The translations under genes and the position numbers were made by a program. DNA of 64,000 bases from contig CM022679.1 in the NCBI GenBank assembly GCA_012295275.1, positions 19,031,842-19,095,841 on the forward strand. The letters are read 5' to 3'. Of this stretch, positions 1 to 45,600 are shown piece after piece; the stretch's first letter is position 1, and each line of letters starts with the position of its first letter. The notes below the pieces were generated by a model that saw only the letters and a list, made by a program, of their open reading frames with translations, searched no databases and was not told the DNA's origin. This DNA comes from Chrysomallon squamiferum (lineage: Eukaryota; Mollusca; Gastropoda; Neomphalida; Peltospiridae).

Positions 1-347
1 AATGTCACTAAGCCAGTCTGCATATGTACTTTAACAGTAATTATGGGAATGTTCAGATATTGTGTTAGAAATGTTTAAATGAGATTGTAGATTCGCTAAT
101 AAAATACATTGCATCAATTAATACATTTGTAAAATGAAGGAATAATCCTTAATAAATGTTCAGTTTATTTAAAACATCGAATAAATACATGTTGTATTAT
201 TTGATCAATGTCTCAAAATTACTAGTGTATTTAATTTGTCTAACTGTGTCCATGAAATATCTGTATGTGCAGGTACACATTGGAGGAGTCATGTAACAGA
301 ATGGGCGAATGCTGTTAAAATGTTTTATTTTGTGCTGATATTAAACA
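1..347. other. 3' flank of the GluN2-like gene
   Basis: AT-rich sequence downstream of the receptor stop codon, presumably 3' UTR and beyond. AATAAA-type signals occur on the minus strand at 324-329 and 164-169. Neither can be assigned as the polyadenylation signal from sequence alone. No gene was seen. Confidence 0.4.
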
Positions 348-27466
<27,119 letters not shown>

Positions 27467-29025
27467 AATAGTGTTGAAATAGCTGTCTGAAGCAAAACTG
27501 AAAATTTACATTGAGTAGTGACAAAATATGGCAATTATGTAGAATTTCATAGAAACACGAAACGAAGTCTAGTATTTCGAAAAGATTCCAAGAGACCATA
27601 ACATTCGCTAGTGTCCTAGAAAATTATGATTTCCCAGTTAATTTGACGATGTTCATTTCCTGATCACATTTCTCAGAATTAACGTCAAGACAGCACAGAT
27701 AATACAAACAAATAAAGGAATTCGTTTTTCCAGATCCTTATACCATTTATTACAATATATATAATGATATATTTAGTCTGAAAACGATTTTCCAGACTCA
27801 CGAAACCGAATCAGGGATTTTCTGAAAAAAAGTAAAACAAAGTTTTCCTTTTAAAAAATTACAGTTACCCAGATTAATATGGCTGAAAATAGTCTTTTTG
27901 TCCTTTACTAACCACAAGTTCTTGAAACTGTAGCGGTTCAAAGCTTAAAACAGGAAAAGAACATAGCATCCCTTAATCTTTCATGAAAATTACTGTTACT
28001 CAGTTTGTCAAGACAGAGAATAATGATTTTCTTTCACTTGGAAATAACGCAAGATGCCAGAGATTGGCCACATTTTCTTAAAGTGTCAGTGAAGTCTTGT
28101 CGGAATGTACCAATGCTTCATCGCACAGCCGCCACTAGTGCTGCCGCGTTTCATAAGATTCTCCTAGAGATGTATATTATTATTTTTCAGTAGATTTATT
28201 ACCTGTCAAGGAACATCGATGCCTAGCTCTTATGCTTCGGAGACGACTTCAGTCTCAGAATAAAATTAAAATGAGATAATGACTATAATGAGAGAGCTCG
28301 TAAATGGATTTATGTTCTCTGATATTGTGTATATCCGTATTTACAATATAGCTTAAGAATATTTATTTGTATGGTTATTGTTTTGCTTGCTTATTTAGGT
28401 ATTTTTTTTATTATTATTGAATAACAAAACACAGGGAGACAAGACTGTATGTGCGTTTGTGAGAAAAAAATTATATTTTTTATTTACTACATATACATAG
28501 TGATTGTTACCACATATACATAGTGAAATGAAGAATGCATTAAAGGAGAGAAAAACTAAATTGTCAAAACATTTCATGTTTCATGTGATGATTGATTAGT
28601 ATTAATCTCTGATTAAGAGCTTAAGATTGCATCAGCAAAATGCAGTTTCGACAAATTAAAACCCTTTATTAAAAAGGAGAAATTAGTTTTGTTGGATGTC
28701 TGACAGTAACTGTATCAAAGTGTTCTTTTTTTATTATTTGCTGATAATGATAGGTTTAGTCAGTTTCGAGAAATCACTCGGGATTAGGACAAAAATGAAT
28801 GAAGGCGTAAATGACATTTTAAAATTCCCCACGGATAGCCCCGAATCTACAAATACTGTGTGTTTTTGCTCGCTTCTTCGTTTAAAGCTACGTGTCAGTT
28901 GAGAATTACAAAAGATGTATACATACAAGCTGGAATATTCAATTATCTTAAGCAGTTCAGAGTTTATTTCATTATGCAATTTTGTAAAAAGAAAATCAAT
29001 AAAATAATTAATTTTAAACAAATTA

Positions 29026-29061
<36 letters not shown>

Positions 29062-32000
29062 ACACGTAACAAAAAAAAAGAAACTAGATGAAATAACTTC
29101 ACAGTGTATTGTTAGGGGTAATGAAGTTTATTCAAGTCAAATGTTCTCTATATTCCTATATATTATAAAGCATATGTCGTCCTATTTGCACACACAAACA
29201 CACACACACATAAGAGAGCTCTGTGTTTATTCATTAGGAGCGTGTGTTGATTGAATGAGTTCGTATTCAGAGCAAGGCAAACATTTCAATTCTCGAAGTA
29301 TATTTATGATATCACATCACAGACGACAAAAATGATAGTTCATGTGAACAAGTTAGTTACATTGTATATGTTAATATAAGGTTAAACACTAAAATATCGT
29401 ATCACAGGCGACAAACTGCTTGCTATATAGATTCGCACAGAGAACAATCATGACATTATAATGTTTTGTTAAATCAAATATAGCAAGTGAAGGACTACAA
29501 GGTTACAGAATTACTGTTCGCACCGAAATAAGACACCAGTCTCGAGGGAAGAAATAAATTGTTCTGGTTATATTCCACTGATCGAGAGGGGAATACAAAT
29601 TCTCAATCTCTGTATGATAATTCTACAATTCTGCTCGCTGTCTTAAATTTTCTTTGCACGTAACTGCAAATTGCTCTGTTTCTTTAGGGCTTTCTGCGTT
29701 CATTTAATTACGATGTTCAGTGCAAAAACGAACATTAGCACTTTCAGTCAAGTAGACTTTAATATTCGTGATAATCTTTATTTGAGGTTCTCAGTAAGGT
29801 GCGGATATTAAAGCAGAATGTCTGACCGTATCACATTTAGTTAAATTAGAATTTAACAAACATGTGAAATGTACCTAGATTCGGAGGTTCAAGTACGTGT
29901 GTTTGGCCCCACAACGGGAGTACAGTCAATAAACTTTAATTATCAAAATGTGAACTGAATTGTAGCATACGTATGTATTGCAAAAAGGATTTATTGTATT
30001 GCAATATAAATATAAGGAATAGTTTTTGACGTTGATTTATTAATTAGATTAATTAAGAGAGATTTTTTTTCTCTAGGTTTTTCTTTTCATACATAATTTT
30101 CACTTGACTGAAAGAGAAGTAATCTCAGTTGACTAGAAATCCTGTGTCATTTATTTTATACAAAATGACGCTGATAATTGTAGTGACTTTCTATCTTCCC
30201 AGTTATTTCTACTATTATATGACCCAAGTAGATGTACCTGTGAATTGACTGAAATAGCTACATTACCAGATGACCATAGTTAGCTCTTAAATCTTCCATT
30301 GTGTATCCATTATGCTGATGACATGTACCTCTAAAACCTGAGTCATGCCAGATAATTTTAATTGAATTTCAGCATACAACAACTTGTTATTGTAAGCAAA
30401 GTATGTAGTCTGTTTCTTTCTTTTTATGTCATTTTCATTTTTTTCTCCTCATAATCTAGATTATTTGTACTTTAGTCATACAAAACCATTCAATTTGCAG
30501 GAATACATATAAGAGACTTGGCATGTTTTATCCAGTAAATCTTTGTTAACACCTTATTTCACAATTGAAACATAATTTTATTTCGTGTAGGTTATTTTTA
30601 TATGCATTTGAAGAAGTCACTGTTATTATAGAAATTATAACTGCCAAAATGACAAGAATTATTCATTGTCATGTGTTTTCTTTGCATGATGTTATACCTT
30701 TTATACAGAAAAAGCTGATTATCACTATTAAAACCGTAATACAAATATATTAATACTTAAACATAATAAACACAACAAAAGTTTAATTTTCTATGCAGTT
30801 TAAAAAAAAGTATCAGGCATGCAAAACTCTGTAAATACATCTTAGTTTACTTTGATCACATTCCAATATTTGTTAGAAGACTAGACCTATTAAACTTTCA
30901 TAAATAAAACTGAAAACGAGCAAACACGAAGTTTTATTAAAAGCTTTCCAGTACAGGGTTACCCAACACAGAAATACAGTAATAATTATCGTTTGTGAGG
31001 AGTGATAGATCTAGCTTTGTTATCTTTGTTCAGTAAATCAATCAGTACAGTGGAAAATTTTATACATTTGTTAAACGGAAACCAGCTCACGAGGAATTAA
31101 TTAATAAAGATCACTAACCAAATAACCAAAGAGTAAAACATTTCCACAAATATCTGACCTCCGCCCAGCTGACAGAAGTGTTTAATTAAATTTCCACAAC
31201 GAATTCTTTGGCTGCTTTCAATACTATTTGACATAAACCAATGTTCCTATCATAGGAGGAATAATTCTTGACGACAACAGCTATAAATACTCTTTCTTTT
31301 TGATCCAGAGTAGAATGTAACTCATTGGCAATGTCTGAACTTGAACGAAACCTCCCAGATAGTTCACTGAACAACAAGTACTCTGGAAATGTTTGTCAAA
31401 ATTAGTGCTGGAGGTCAAAAGTGTATAAAAAAACAACTACGTTGATTTATTTCAGCACTACCGAAAGCTGCTCAAGCCATTAATTCGTCCTACAGCGAGA
31501 TGCATGTTAAATTTTAGAATCAGTAAAAAAAACTTTTCCTTTATTTAAGATCAACAGCTATTAGACTATTGCCAATACAAATAGATATTTTTAATGTTTG
31601 CAAGCTATATTTAGCTTGTACTGAATATTTTTACTTTTATTAGTAAAGCCACGTTATGATAAATTAAGATAAAAGAACTTTCATATTTTGTCTCATTTTG
31701 TATCGTATCACAAATATAATTTTGTTATAGCTGTTTTCAATCTCTATGCATCTGCATTTGTATATGTAAATGTGTACATATGTAAGTTTATATGTATATG
31801 TGTATTTCTATGTATGTGTGTATTCACATGTATTTATATCTATGTTTATACTTGGTTTATTTTGTGAGTTTTGTGTGTGTGGTTTTTTGGTATATATGTT
31901 TCTGAAAGAGAAACATCGATTCAAGTATTTTAAACGAGAACGGTACATAGCAAGACCATAAGTTCAAATACTATTAACAAAACTATATTTAGAGAGAAAA

Positions 32001-32450
32001 CAAATACATATTTCTGGAAAATATTTAAAAATAAAATATCAAGTTAGTTCGCTCTATTTGAACCATAAATGCGAATTAATAGTTCACCTATTTAGAAATA
32101 AACTGTTCTAAAACAATATCTCGTTCAGTAACACGAAACAAGCAATTGGAATCGTAAACAAATCACAGAAAGTGCGTTCGACATATGTGACTCTATCTAC
32201 TCAACCTTATTTATATTTATTCACCCATTCCCAAATTTAAGTTTAAGAGCTTCTAATTTTAGCTTACATTTCCTAATATAACTTGTACGATAAGATTAAG
32301 ATGACAAAAAGAAGACACTCAGCGATAACAAAATGTTCACATTATCATTTCTTTGATAATCAGTGAGAAAACCAAATGTTGTGGAACACCACATTAGTGA
32401 ACACCGTTTTAGCCACGCCCATACTGTGATGTTTGCAAAATTTTAACTGC
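27467..32450. other. Divergent intergenic region between the receptor and P450 genes
   Basis: About 5 kb between the start codons of two genes transcribed away from each other, so it should contain both promoters. It is AT-rich, with an (AAAT)n run near 29033-29062 and a short (CA)n near 29190-29210. No receptor TATA box stands out. One isolated exon-like frame is listed separately at 31186-31389. Otherwise I see nothing supportable. Confidence 0.6.
31186..31389 (-). other. Isolated exon-like frame of unknown origin
   Basis: On the minus strand ACATTTCCAG is followed by an open frame of about 66 codons beginning EYLLFSELSGRFRSSSDIAN and containing KERVFIAVVVKNYSSYDRN, with a TAA stop. The composition is protein-like and free of simple repeats, unlike most open frames here. 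I do not recognise it. It could be the last exon of an unidentified minus-strand gene, a pseudogene fragment or chance. No partner exon was found nearby. Confidence 0.22.
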
Positions 32451-32460
32451 TATATAAAAA
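32451..32460 (+). promoter_or_regulatory. Probable TATA box of the P450 gene
   Basis: TATATAAAAA lies 98 bases before the P450 start codon, with a GC-box-like CCACGCCC at 32413-32420 just upstream. The spacing suits a short 5' UTR of about 70 bases. This is inference from position and motif only. Confidence 0.5.
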
Positions 32461-32557
32461 GACATTTTAAAATTGAATAAATTTATTTTGAAATTGTTTA
32501 TACGATATTAACTAGAAAAAAACAAGTGGTATAATAAGTGAATTTTTGTAGAAAAAA

Positions 32558-36996
<4,439 letters not shown>

Positions 36997-38211
36997 AGAT
37001 GTCAGCTTTAATTCGCATTTTAATCAATAGAACAGTATTTCATTATAAACTTTCACAAAACTAAAAGATAGAGATTTTACAGATTTTATTTAACAGCTGA
37101 CAGAAGACAGAAAAATATAAGTATGTTTCTCACAAAGAGAGAATTACATTTTGATACGATAGTATTCAGAGTGACATGATTGCAAGAATTATATATGGCA
37201 CCTGCAACAGTAGTAAACGGAACTACAAGTCTGAGAAGAAAAGAACACTGTATATAGAAATTATGTAATGCAGCAAGTATTCTGAACAAGATACTCATTA
37301 GAAGGAATCCGAATCTCAAGCAAAAACTTTTCAAAACATTAAAGTAGTGGTTGTGAAATTCCAATTCTTTTCATGACAAATGTGAAGACGAAAAATGTTA
37401 TATAAGGATAGAAACAATATATTATTTAATCTATGACTATGTTTATACTTGTTAATATAAAGATAAAAGCCAAAGCTTCATTACTGCGTTTCAGCGGCTG
37501 TTCTTTTTGCTTTTACGCTTAAACCAAGATGGACTTGGTGGTAAAGCCAGTGCGAACATTTAAAAAAAATAAAATGTGTGAAGATGACGTTAAACAAATA
37601 ATATTCATTCAGTCAGACAAAGCTTTACAAAGTTCACATGGATCCAGACAATGAAATTTGATTATTTATTGATATGTCAATATTATTTATAATTTTTTCA
37701 AGCTATTTATTATTCATTAAATAATATATATTTTCTAGCCTGCATATATTGTTTCTTCATAACACGTTTAAAACAAAGTTCTAAATATAAAATTTATGTA
37801 TATGATTGCTGAATAACTTTTATAATTTACAAACACCAAAAAATGTTGAGATGGTAATTTGTGATAAAGTTTACACATTAAATCATTTGTCGTTAATTCA
37901 CATTACTGGCTCTTCTGTATATTTGATAGTATTTTTGCATGTAACTAAAATACCACATAGTATTATATAATACAGAAGTTATAAAGTATTGATGATCCGT
38001 ACTCCAAAACACTTGGAATGATCGCCAGTAATTCTGCGAGGTAAGGTTTGTTTTATTTCCAACTGTTTATCCTTTTTACTAAAAAGGAGTTAACATAAAA
38101 TTAAATAAGTGTATGATTCAGTACACGGAATAAGTAAAAACAATATTGGTATATTAAAAATTAACCATGAACTTTTCAAATGAGCATCTTACATAATTAT
38201 GTCACTGATAT
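36997..38211. other. 3' flank of the P450 gene
   Basis: AT-rich non-coding sequence. ATTAAA at 37338-37343 is one possible polyadenylation signal. No gene was seen. Confidence 0.5.
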
Positions 38212-38716
38212 ATAATTTATTACATCTACAAAATATGGCTATATCTAGATATACTTATTGTGGAAGTCTTCAGTCCATAAAAATAAATTGTATAGACGTT
38301 GACAGTTTGGTATGTCGTTATAATTCAGTTCTGTTTTTAAGCTACACACGAGATGAGTCACATATTAAGAAAGAGTATTGTTTTGACTGGATAATGTATG
38401 ACTTGTCACATCGAACTAGGTCTGAAATCGCACGGTCAAATATTGAGCTTTTGTCAGTAATAGTGAAGTGATATTGTGTTAAATTTTTATTTTTACATAT
38501 CTTTAGGATCCAGTGACGAAAATTGATTTATCTTATGTTGTGTTTTAGAGCTCTTTCATGAACATTTTAATTTGCTGAATAAGATGTCAAAAATGAAGTT
38601 TAGTGAGTCAGGGATCTGAAAATGTTCAGTGCGCTGCATATGATGTTTTTTTTATATCGTTAATTTACTTACTGACATCAAATTCTAGAGCAGCAAAACA
38701 GAAACAACCAAGACCT
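38212..38716 (+). repeat. Left arm of a long inverted repeat
   Basis: This ~505-bp arm matches the reverse complement of 41292-41784. Almost all bases agree: a short block after ATCTAGATATACTT is longer here, and only a few single substitutions are seen elsewhere (for example AGTCAGGG against AGTTAGGG). It contains an open frame of up to 90 codons (SYTRDESHIKKEYCFDW...) that is shared by both arms. That frame is not recognised and may be non-coding. Confidence 0.92.
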
Positions 38717-38865
38717 GAATTAAATAAGATATCAAAGGAGAAATCAAAAATAAAACAGGCATTATAAGTGCTTCCTTGTAATTACATCCGTGTCTCACCT
38801 TTTACTTGTCAGCTGAAATGTTATTGAAAGTGAAAGCTAATTTCTAACTTTCTGCTTTATTGCTG

Positions 38866-38900
<35 letters not shown>

Positions 38901-39112
38901 GTTTTAAAAAGTGTTTTTTTCAATATGAAAAGACGCCATGTTATTATTAAATTTATTAATTCTAAATATCATTGCCTTTTTATCGTTATTAAGTACGCAT
39001 TGACGTCTTTTCATCTTTTGATTTCGTAATTACCTTATTAAATGCAAACTATAATTATTCGAGTATTATTTAACAACCTTTTGTGTATACATATCTGGGT
39101 TTCTAGTTGCAA

Positions 39113-39116
<4 letters not shown>

Positions 39117-39174
<58 letters not shown>

Positions 39175-39190
39175 CACACACACACACACA
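39117..39190 (+). repeat. (CT)n(CA)n compound microsatellite
   Basis: About 56 bases of CT pass directly into about 18 bases of CA. Confidence 0.95.
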
Positions 39191-39809
39191 TATATCATTG
39201 TTATTTCTGTCTTTGTTTATTCTTCTGGGTTTTTCATTGTGACTGGAGGTGATTAAAACTGTTAAAACTGTTCTTATTAGCAGCACAAACGTTTGATTGT
39301 TCTACATAAGACCGAGGATTGTTTCTTTATTTTCCTAATTGTATGAGTAACTTTTTCTCTTAATTACTATTTTTAACATTCTTGCCTTTCTTTTGATCCG
39401 TTGTTGTTTTACGCATTTGCTTTGAAACATTTCAAACGTTTAAGCTCTCCAGATCATCACGCCTCAGAAAAACAATCAGAAACTAATATGGTATTTGACC
39501 TCGCTCAACATTTAATCTGAAACTCCAAACTTAGGATAATTCTCTGATACTGGGGACAAATTTAGCTCTCTCAAGAGGACGAGGATGTTTAGAGATAACC
39601 TCTTTCTTTCCACTTGGAGTGTCCGACACCTGGAAACTTAGCTCGTTCACCGTAAACTGCCATGCTAACTTACAACGAAAGGTAATAATAACAATAATAA
39701 CAACAATAATAAACCAAGATCAAAAATAATAATGAAAACAACGACGATGACACCGACAATAGCAACATCAACAATAATAATAATATCCCACCATTTATTA
39801 TTATTATTA

Positions 39810-39810
39810 T

Positions 39811-39860
<50 letters not shown>

Positions 39861-39882
39861 TCAGCAGCAGCAGCAGCAGCAG
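39810..39882 (+). repeat. (TAG)n(CAG)n triplet tract
   Basis: About 17 TAG/GTA triplets followed by about seven CAG triplets. Confidence 0.92.
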
Positions 39883-41291
39883 CACCATCGTTATCGTCAT
39901 CATCATTGTATTATGATTATTTATTATTATCTTATCATTATACTTACTATTATTTTCACTGATTTTTATTTATTTACCTGTTTGTTTATTTGTTTGCTTG
40001 TTTGTTTGCTTGTTTTGTTTAGTTTTGTTTTGTTATTTAGTGTCGGTATAGTAGGTGGTCGGCTGGTTATTCCTCGTTCCACGCAAACCATAAACCATTT
40101 ACATGTAATGAAAGAAGGGCTGTACGCCGTTGTCAAAGTGACATCTACAACAAGTAAGGAATCCATCATCGCCGAATCACAATTTTAACTCAGAACCGCA
40201 CTTGTAATAAATAAATAAATAAATGAATAAATGAGAAGTCGTGTTCACTCTTCCAAGGGAGATCATTCTAATTGTCTTACAAGTAATACAAAACTATCTC
40301 CCTTCACGCTTTCGGCTTTTCTATCAGTATTTATAATTGAAAGAAGTGATATCCTAAGTAGTCTTGTAAGTTAAGAGTCCGGAGCTATGACAGACGTTTC
40401 ACATCCTGTAATGTTTGAACTCGTGCTCGGGCGAACTGCAGCGCGTGTTTACCTTTAGACGTGTTTAAACAATTTCGCCGGTTGATCATGATTATTACGA
40501 CTTTTTGGTCATTTTGAGGAAATTATTTTAGACGGTATATAAATTTTAAAAGGTTACTGTGATTCCAGTGTCCAAGCATAATAATTTCCATTTTCATGTT
40601 ATTAGCTAATACAAACGTACATGGGTATTTATTTATTATCACAGCATCATTATACATGATAGAATCTAATCTAACAAACGAGCTTTTTCAGTTTTATATT
40701 ACACATATCTTCAGTTATGGAAAAAACCCACAGTAAAAGTAATGAATAGACAGCTTTTAATCTCGCTACTAGCAAAGCTGTTTATGTTACGTTCCGTGAT
40801 GTAAAGTATGTATGCAAATACTTAAAAAAAATAATGATATTGTATTTGGATTTGAAATAACTTGCCCGAAAGACATACAAATACTTATACTCTTATCAGC
40901 TGAATGATCTGGTTTATTTAGCCACTCTTAAAACTTGTGTTTTCTTCGTTTGTACATAAAGCCAGCCATGAATGACGCCCTTTTTTTTTCTTCCTTAAAA
41001 TAATAATTTGTGGGTTTTTTAAACCTTAGGTAATACCTTTAAACCATATCGCGCTTATTTTTAAAATTATAAATTGAATTTATTGCATTAACAGACGATA
41101 AAAATTAATACAGATAATGTTAAAAATAATTTTAAATATAATAATGAAAATAAATTGCAGTTCGATCACTTTAATACAAAACAGATTCTTCCTCCCTAAG
41201 ATGAACGAATTTTATGGATGATCGCAAAGAGATTTGTTTTCAATGGGTGTAGCAAGATCTCTTCATTGGTCCTGAAATTACTGTTTAAAAG

Positions 41292-41784
41292 AGGTCTTGG
41301 TTGTTTCTGTTTTGCTGCTCTAGAATTTGATGTCAGTAAGTAAATTAACGATATAAAAAAAACATGATATGCAGCGCACTGAACATTTTCAGATCCCTAA
41401 CTCACTAAACTTCATTTTTGACATCTTATTCAGCAAATTAAAATGTTCATGAAAGAGCTCTAAAACACAACATAAGATAAATCAATTTTCGTCACTGGAT
41501 CCTAAAGATATGTAAAAATAAAAATTTAACACAATATCACTTCACTATTACTGACAAAAGCTCAATATTTGACCGTGCGATTTCAGACCTAGTTCGATGT
41601 GACAAGTCATACATTATCCAGTCAAAACAATACTCTTTCTTAATATGTGACTCATCTCGTGTGTAGCTTAAAAACAGAACTGAATTATAACGACATACCA
41701 AACTGTCAACGTCTACACAATTTATTTTTATGGTATACAAAGTATATCTAGATATAGCCATATTTTATAGATGTAATAAATTAT
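41292..41784 (-). repeat. Right arm of the long inverted repeat
   Basis: Reverse-complement partner of 38212-38716. The flanks just outside the arms (CACTGATAT on the left, GCTACACTG on the right) show no clear target-site duplication. Confidence 0.92.
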
Positions 41785-41976
41785 GCTACACTGTTTAAAT
41801 TTTAATTTTAAATGGACGACGATATTAATTTCTCTTGTAATTTTAACTGTGATTATCAGGTCTGGTTAACACACTGAGATACTTCTTTCGCTTAAAGACT
41901 TCTGCTATAATTTCATATATTAAAAAAAGTATTACCAGTATTAATTCTCACAGTTAATAGCTTCATGTTCTTCCTT

Positions 41977-42007
<31 letters not shown>

Positions 42008-42553
42008 GTCGTTGTTTTTGTGGGGTGTCGTTTTGGGGGTTTTTTTTCACAAAAATAAGTCAGTCAAACAGGCTCGTTTGTCAATCGATAAATGTTCACC
42101 CCAGTGTCATCCTATTTCTTATGTCACATGCCTGAATCTAAACACTGATAAAACACGTTCACGTTTTTACTTTAGTTTTATAACTAGTAATATAACATTC
42201 AGGTACAAAGAATATTTAAATGTCTTTCGGTCATGCTAATGGCATTTCTAGCGGAACGTAAGTATGAAATAATATTTTACAAAACAACATAAATATTGTG
42301 CAATATTTCGAAGTGATTATGAACAATATGAAAATACTGCAAACTTATTTTTCTAAACATTCTACTTTGTAGATTTGTTCATTATGTTTTATCTGTGAAT
42401 AATTTATGTTTTATGTCGGTGATAAAAAATTCTTAAAATGGTTGTCAGGTGTCAAAGAAAGAGAAATTAGTACATGCTTGTTGTTCAGGAAACTGTCGTG
42501 TGATTAAATACAGCAAAAATAATTCATAATTATTGTTGTTGTTGTTGTTGTTG

Positions 42554-42621
<68 letters not shown>

Positions 42622-45600
42622 TGTTATTATTATTATTAAAGGAATAAATATAATATTAAGTAAGATAAAGGATTTAAAAGGTTTAAAAGTTAAAAGAAAA
42701 GAAAAAAGTAAAGCGACACAGAGAAAGAAAATAAACGGAATGAAAGAAAAAAAATAGAAACAAGGCAAACTGTCAAAGCACACCAAATAAATACCTCAAG
42801 AAGGCAGGCACGCACGCACTTACACACACAGACATAAAACTATAAAATAAATAATAAAATTAAATTAAAGAAAGAAAGAAAGAAAGAATGGGAAAAGAAA
42901 GGGAAAAGTTTGTGGAAAATAAAGATAAACGTCAACAACAACACTAGCAACAGGAATGGTAAAAATAATAGAATGAAACAAAATAGCAAAACAAAAACAA
43001 TGTGCGACTCACAGTTAACTCATGATTACTTTATGATCCACTACCCTGTGATCCCCTGGATGATAAAATAAATAAAAACAAATCCCACATTCACCTAAAT
43101 AGTGCATCACTCTCCCTGTCACTGAACACGTTATAGCTCACAAGGAAAAACAACAAACAGTAAATGTTAACTTTCACACACGAATATGTCTGTTTGGTGG
43201 CATTGAAAGGATGCAGCCGTAACTTCCTCGCTTAAGCTTCAAGGCCAGGTTTAACATTGCAGTCGCAGACCATTGTTATAACTGTAAATACAAATATGCG
43301 TTTAAAATCAGGAAAATCAAACAGGAAAGATTCTTTTGAAAATTGTAAACAATGACAAGCTTTATTAAAAGTGTTTCTTAAATATTGTTTCGCCTTTGAA
43401 TTTTATTGTCAACAACAAATTATAAAATTTCTGCTGACCGAGCTCTTGTTTAACAATACTCAGATCATTAATATTTCTTTACGTAAAAGATGATGACGTT
43501 TTTATTTCTTTTTATAATATTGTTAAACGGTGGACGGATTAATGAAATTATATTTGATTGAATGTTATTTATATTTTTAAAAATTTGAATTCAAAAATTT
43601 AAAAAGATACAAAATAAAAAATAAAATAAAATAAAATAACCCTGACAGATAAATAAATAAATAAATAAATAAAAAAATAAATAAAAAAATAAATAATTTA
43701 GTTTAAAAAATGCATTGGCTATATATTTTAATACTGTTCATTCACTATTTATTATATTTCCATGGAAGATACGTAATAAATTATACACATTTAATTCGTT
43801 TATGACTGATTAAAATTCTCTGCATATAAAATATTAGCTATGTAAGTGTAAACGTCATGTAATAAAATAACGATGATGGTGGTAACTATGACGACGACAA
43901 ACAAAGATTTACCCCTTCTACCTCAAACACTCATTAAGTGACATGATAGGTTTTGATGACAAACTTTTACAGTAAGTTTCCATACTGGCACTAATGACCA
44001 TCAGCCATATGGATATTATAAAATATTATTTGTGAATTAGTATTTTATTTTCAATCAGTGTTAACACCTACACACACACACACCCATATACACACACATA
44101 CACAATTATAGACCGATATTATGATCATGATGTTGTATAAAAATTTCATTTCTTTTAAAAAAGTAATAGTTTCTGTATGTGTGTGTTTCTGTGCGTGTGC
44201 GTGTGTGTTTTTAAAAGGCTATGCTCAGGAAACCAAATTATATAGTCTCCACTGTTGACAAACTATCGATTTTCGTGACCTAAATCGTTTAAACCGTTGC
44301 TCGTTTTCAGAAACCAAAGGAAGGGAGATAACTGGAGAAGGATAACATTATAGGCTAACTTAACGACAACAGAAGAAACCAATTTGGTCATTTGTTTAAA
44401 ATTTGTATTTTGTGTGAACGTTTTGTGACTGGATACGTGTGGCAAAACTAGGAAAACAAGACGTGTACAACTGTAAAAGGTGATTTCCAGTGTGTTGTCA
44501 AAAACAAGCGATCAGTGGAAATATTCTGAGAAAATAATGCCGTTGAGGTCAGTAAACTCTTATCTCACTTGTTACTAAATTAATTTTTACATATATCAAA
44601 TTTATAATTTCCTTTCTGTGTTTCATAGTCTTTCTGTCATTTCTTTCTTTCTTATCTTTTCTTTTCTTTCTTTTCTTTTCTTTTCTTTCTTTTCTTTTCT
44701 TCTTTTTATCGCCTCTTTCTTTTATCAATTTTGCTTATTTCCTCTCTTTTCAAAAATACTATTGTATGTTTTACAATTTTCCTTATAAGCACTTAAAATA
44801 TTTTATAAATAAGAAAACAAAAATAAAGAAGATAAACGAATAAAAATAGTGTGTCTTGAAATAATCTAAAATTTATCCATTACTTTATCATGATAATCAT
44901 TCATTTATGTAAACACAATTTCAATAATAAATAAATAAATAAATAAAAATACTATTGCAATTATATAATATTACATTCATTCATATATTCATCGTACTTA
45001 CATACGAAATACACATCCATCCATCCATCCATACATCCATCTATACATACATACATTCATCCATACAAACATATATTCATAAATATACACATATACAGTG
45101 TACTGCTTTTTATGTCAGCTTTTTATATCAGTCTCTGCATCTAATTATTTACCAGAACTAACGTTAATTTTCTCGAATATATGATTGGTTCTGCTAGATA
45201 ATTTGAAAAAATCTTGTTTGATTCTCAAACAAAAATTTAAAAGTCGACTTATAAGAACGGGGCTGTCTGATCGAAAACAAAGAATTCAGTGGTTGTCACA
45301 TTTCTCGGCTGAATCGTAAGCAGTGTCTCACTGAGCACCTCTCAAACTACGTTATTATTGTAGGTTTGTTTTTGTTTTTCTATTAAATGTTCATTCATAA
45401 CCGCAAAGAAATTTAGCGATATTGAAAAGTGTAAGAGGAAATTAGTAGAAAATGTCAGAACTGCAAATAAAAGAATGTATAGTAAATGGGAAACATTTGT
45501 CGAAGTTCGCTGTTCAATATGGTAATAAGGAAGCAAAAAGGGTATTGAATGGAAGACAAGAGTAAATATCATTGTAGAGATCATTATAAAGAAATTATGA

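Larger units (their letters stand above)
38717..41291. other. Spacer between the inverted arms
   Basis: 2.6 kb between the two arms. It holds (AAT)n near 38867-38899, (CT)n(CA)n at 39117-39190 and (TAG)n(CAG)n near 39810-39882. No transposase, reverse transcriptase or other recognisable domain was found. Confidence 0.6.

Noticed and set aside
39670-39962. Poly-Leu and poly-Val frames on both strands
   Set aside because: Translations of AAT and TAG triplet runs. The poly-Asn and poly-Leu frames at 42445-42786 are likewise the ATT run.
44440-44549. A possible first exon ending ATG.CCG.TTG.AG|GTCAGT on the plus strand
   Set aside because: Only four codons would be coding. The cadherin-like gene has its own start and signal peptide at 49258, and no other downstream exons fit.
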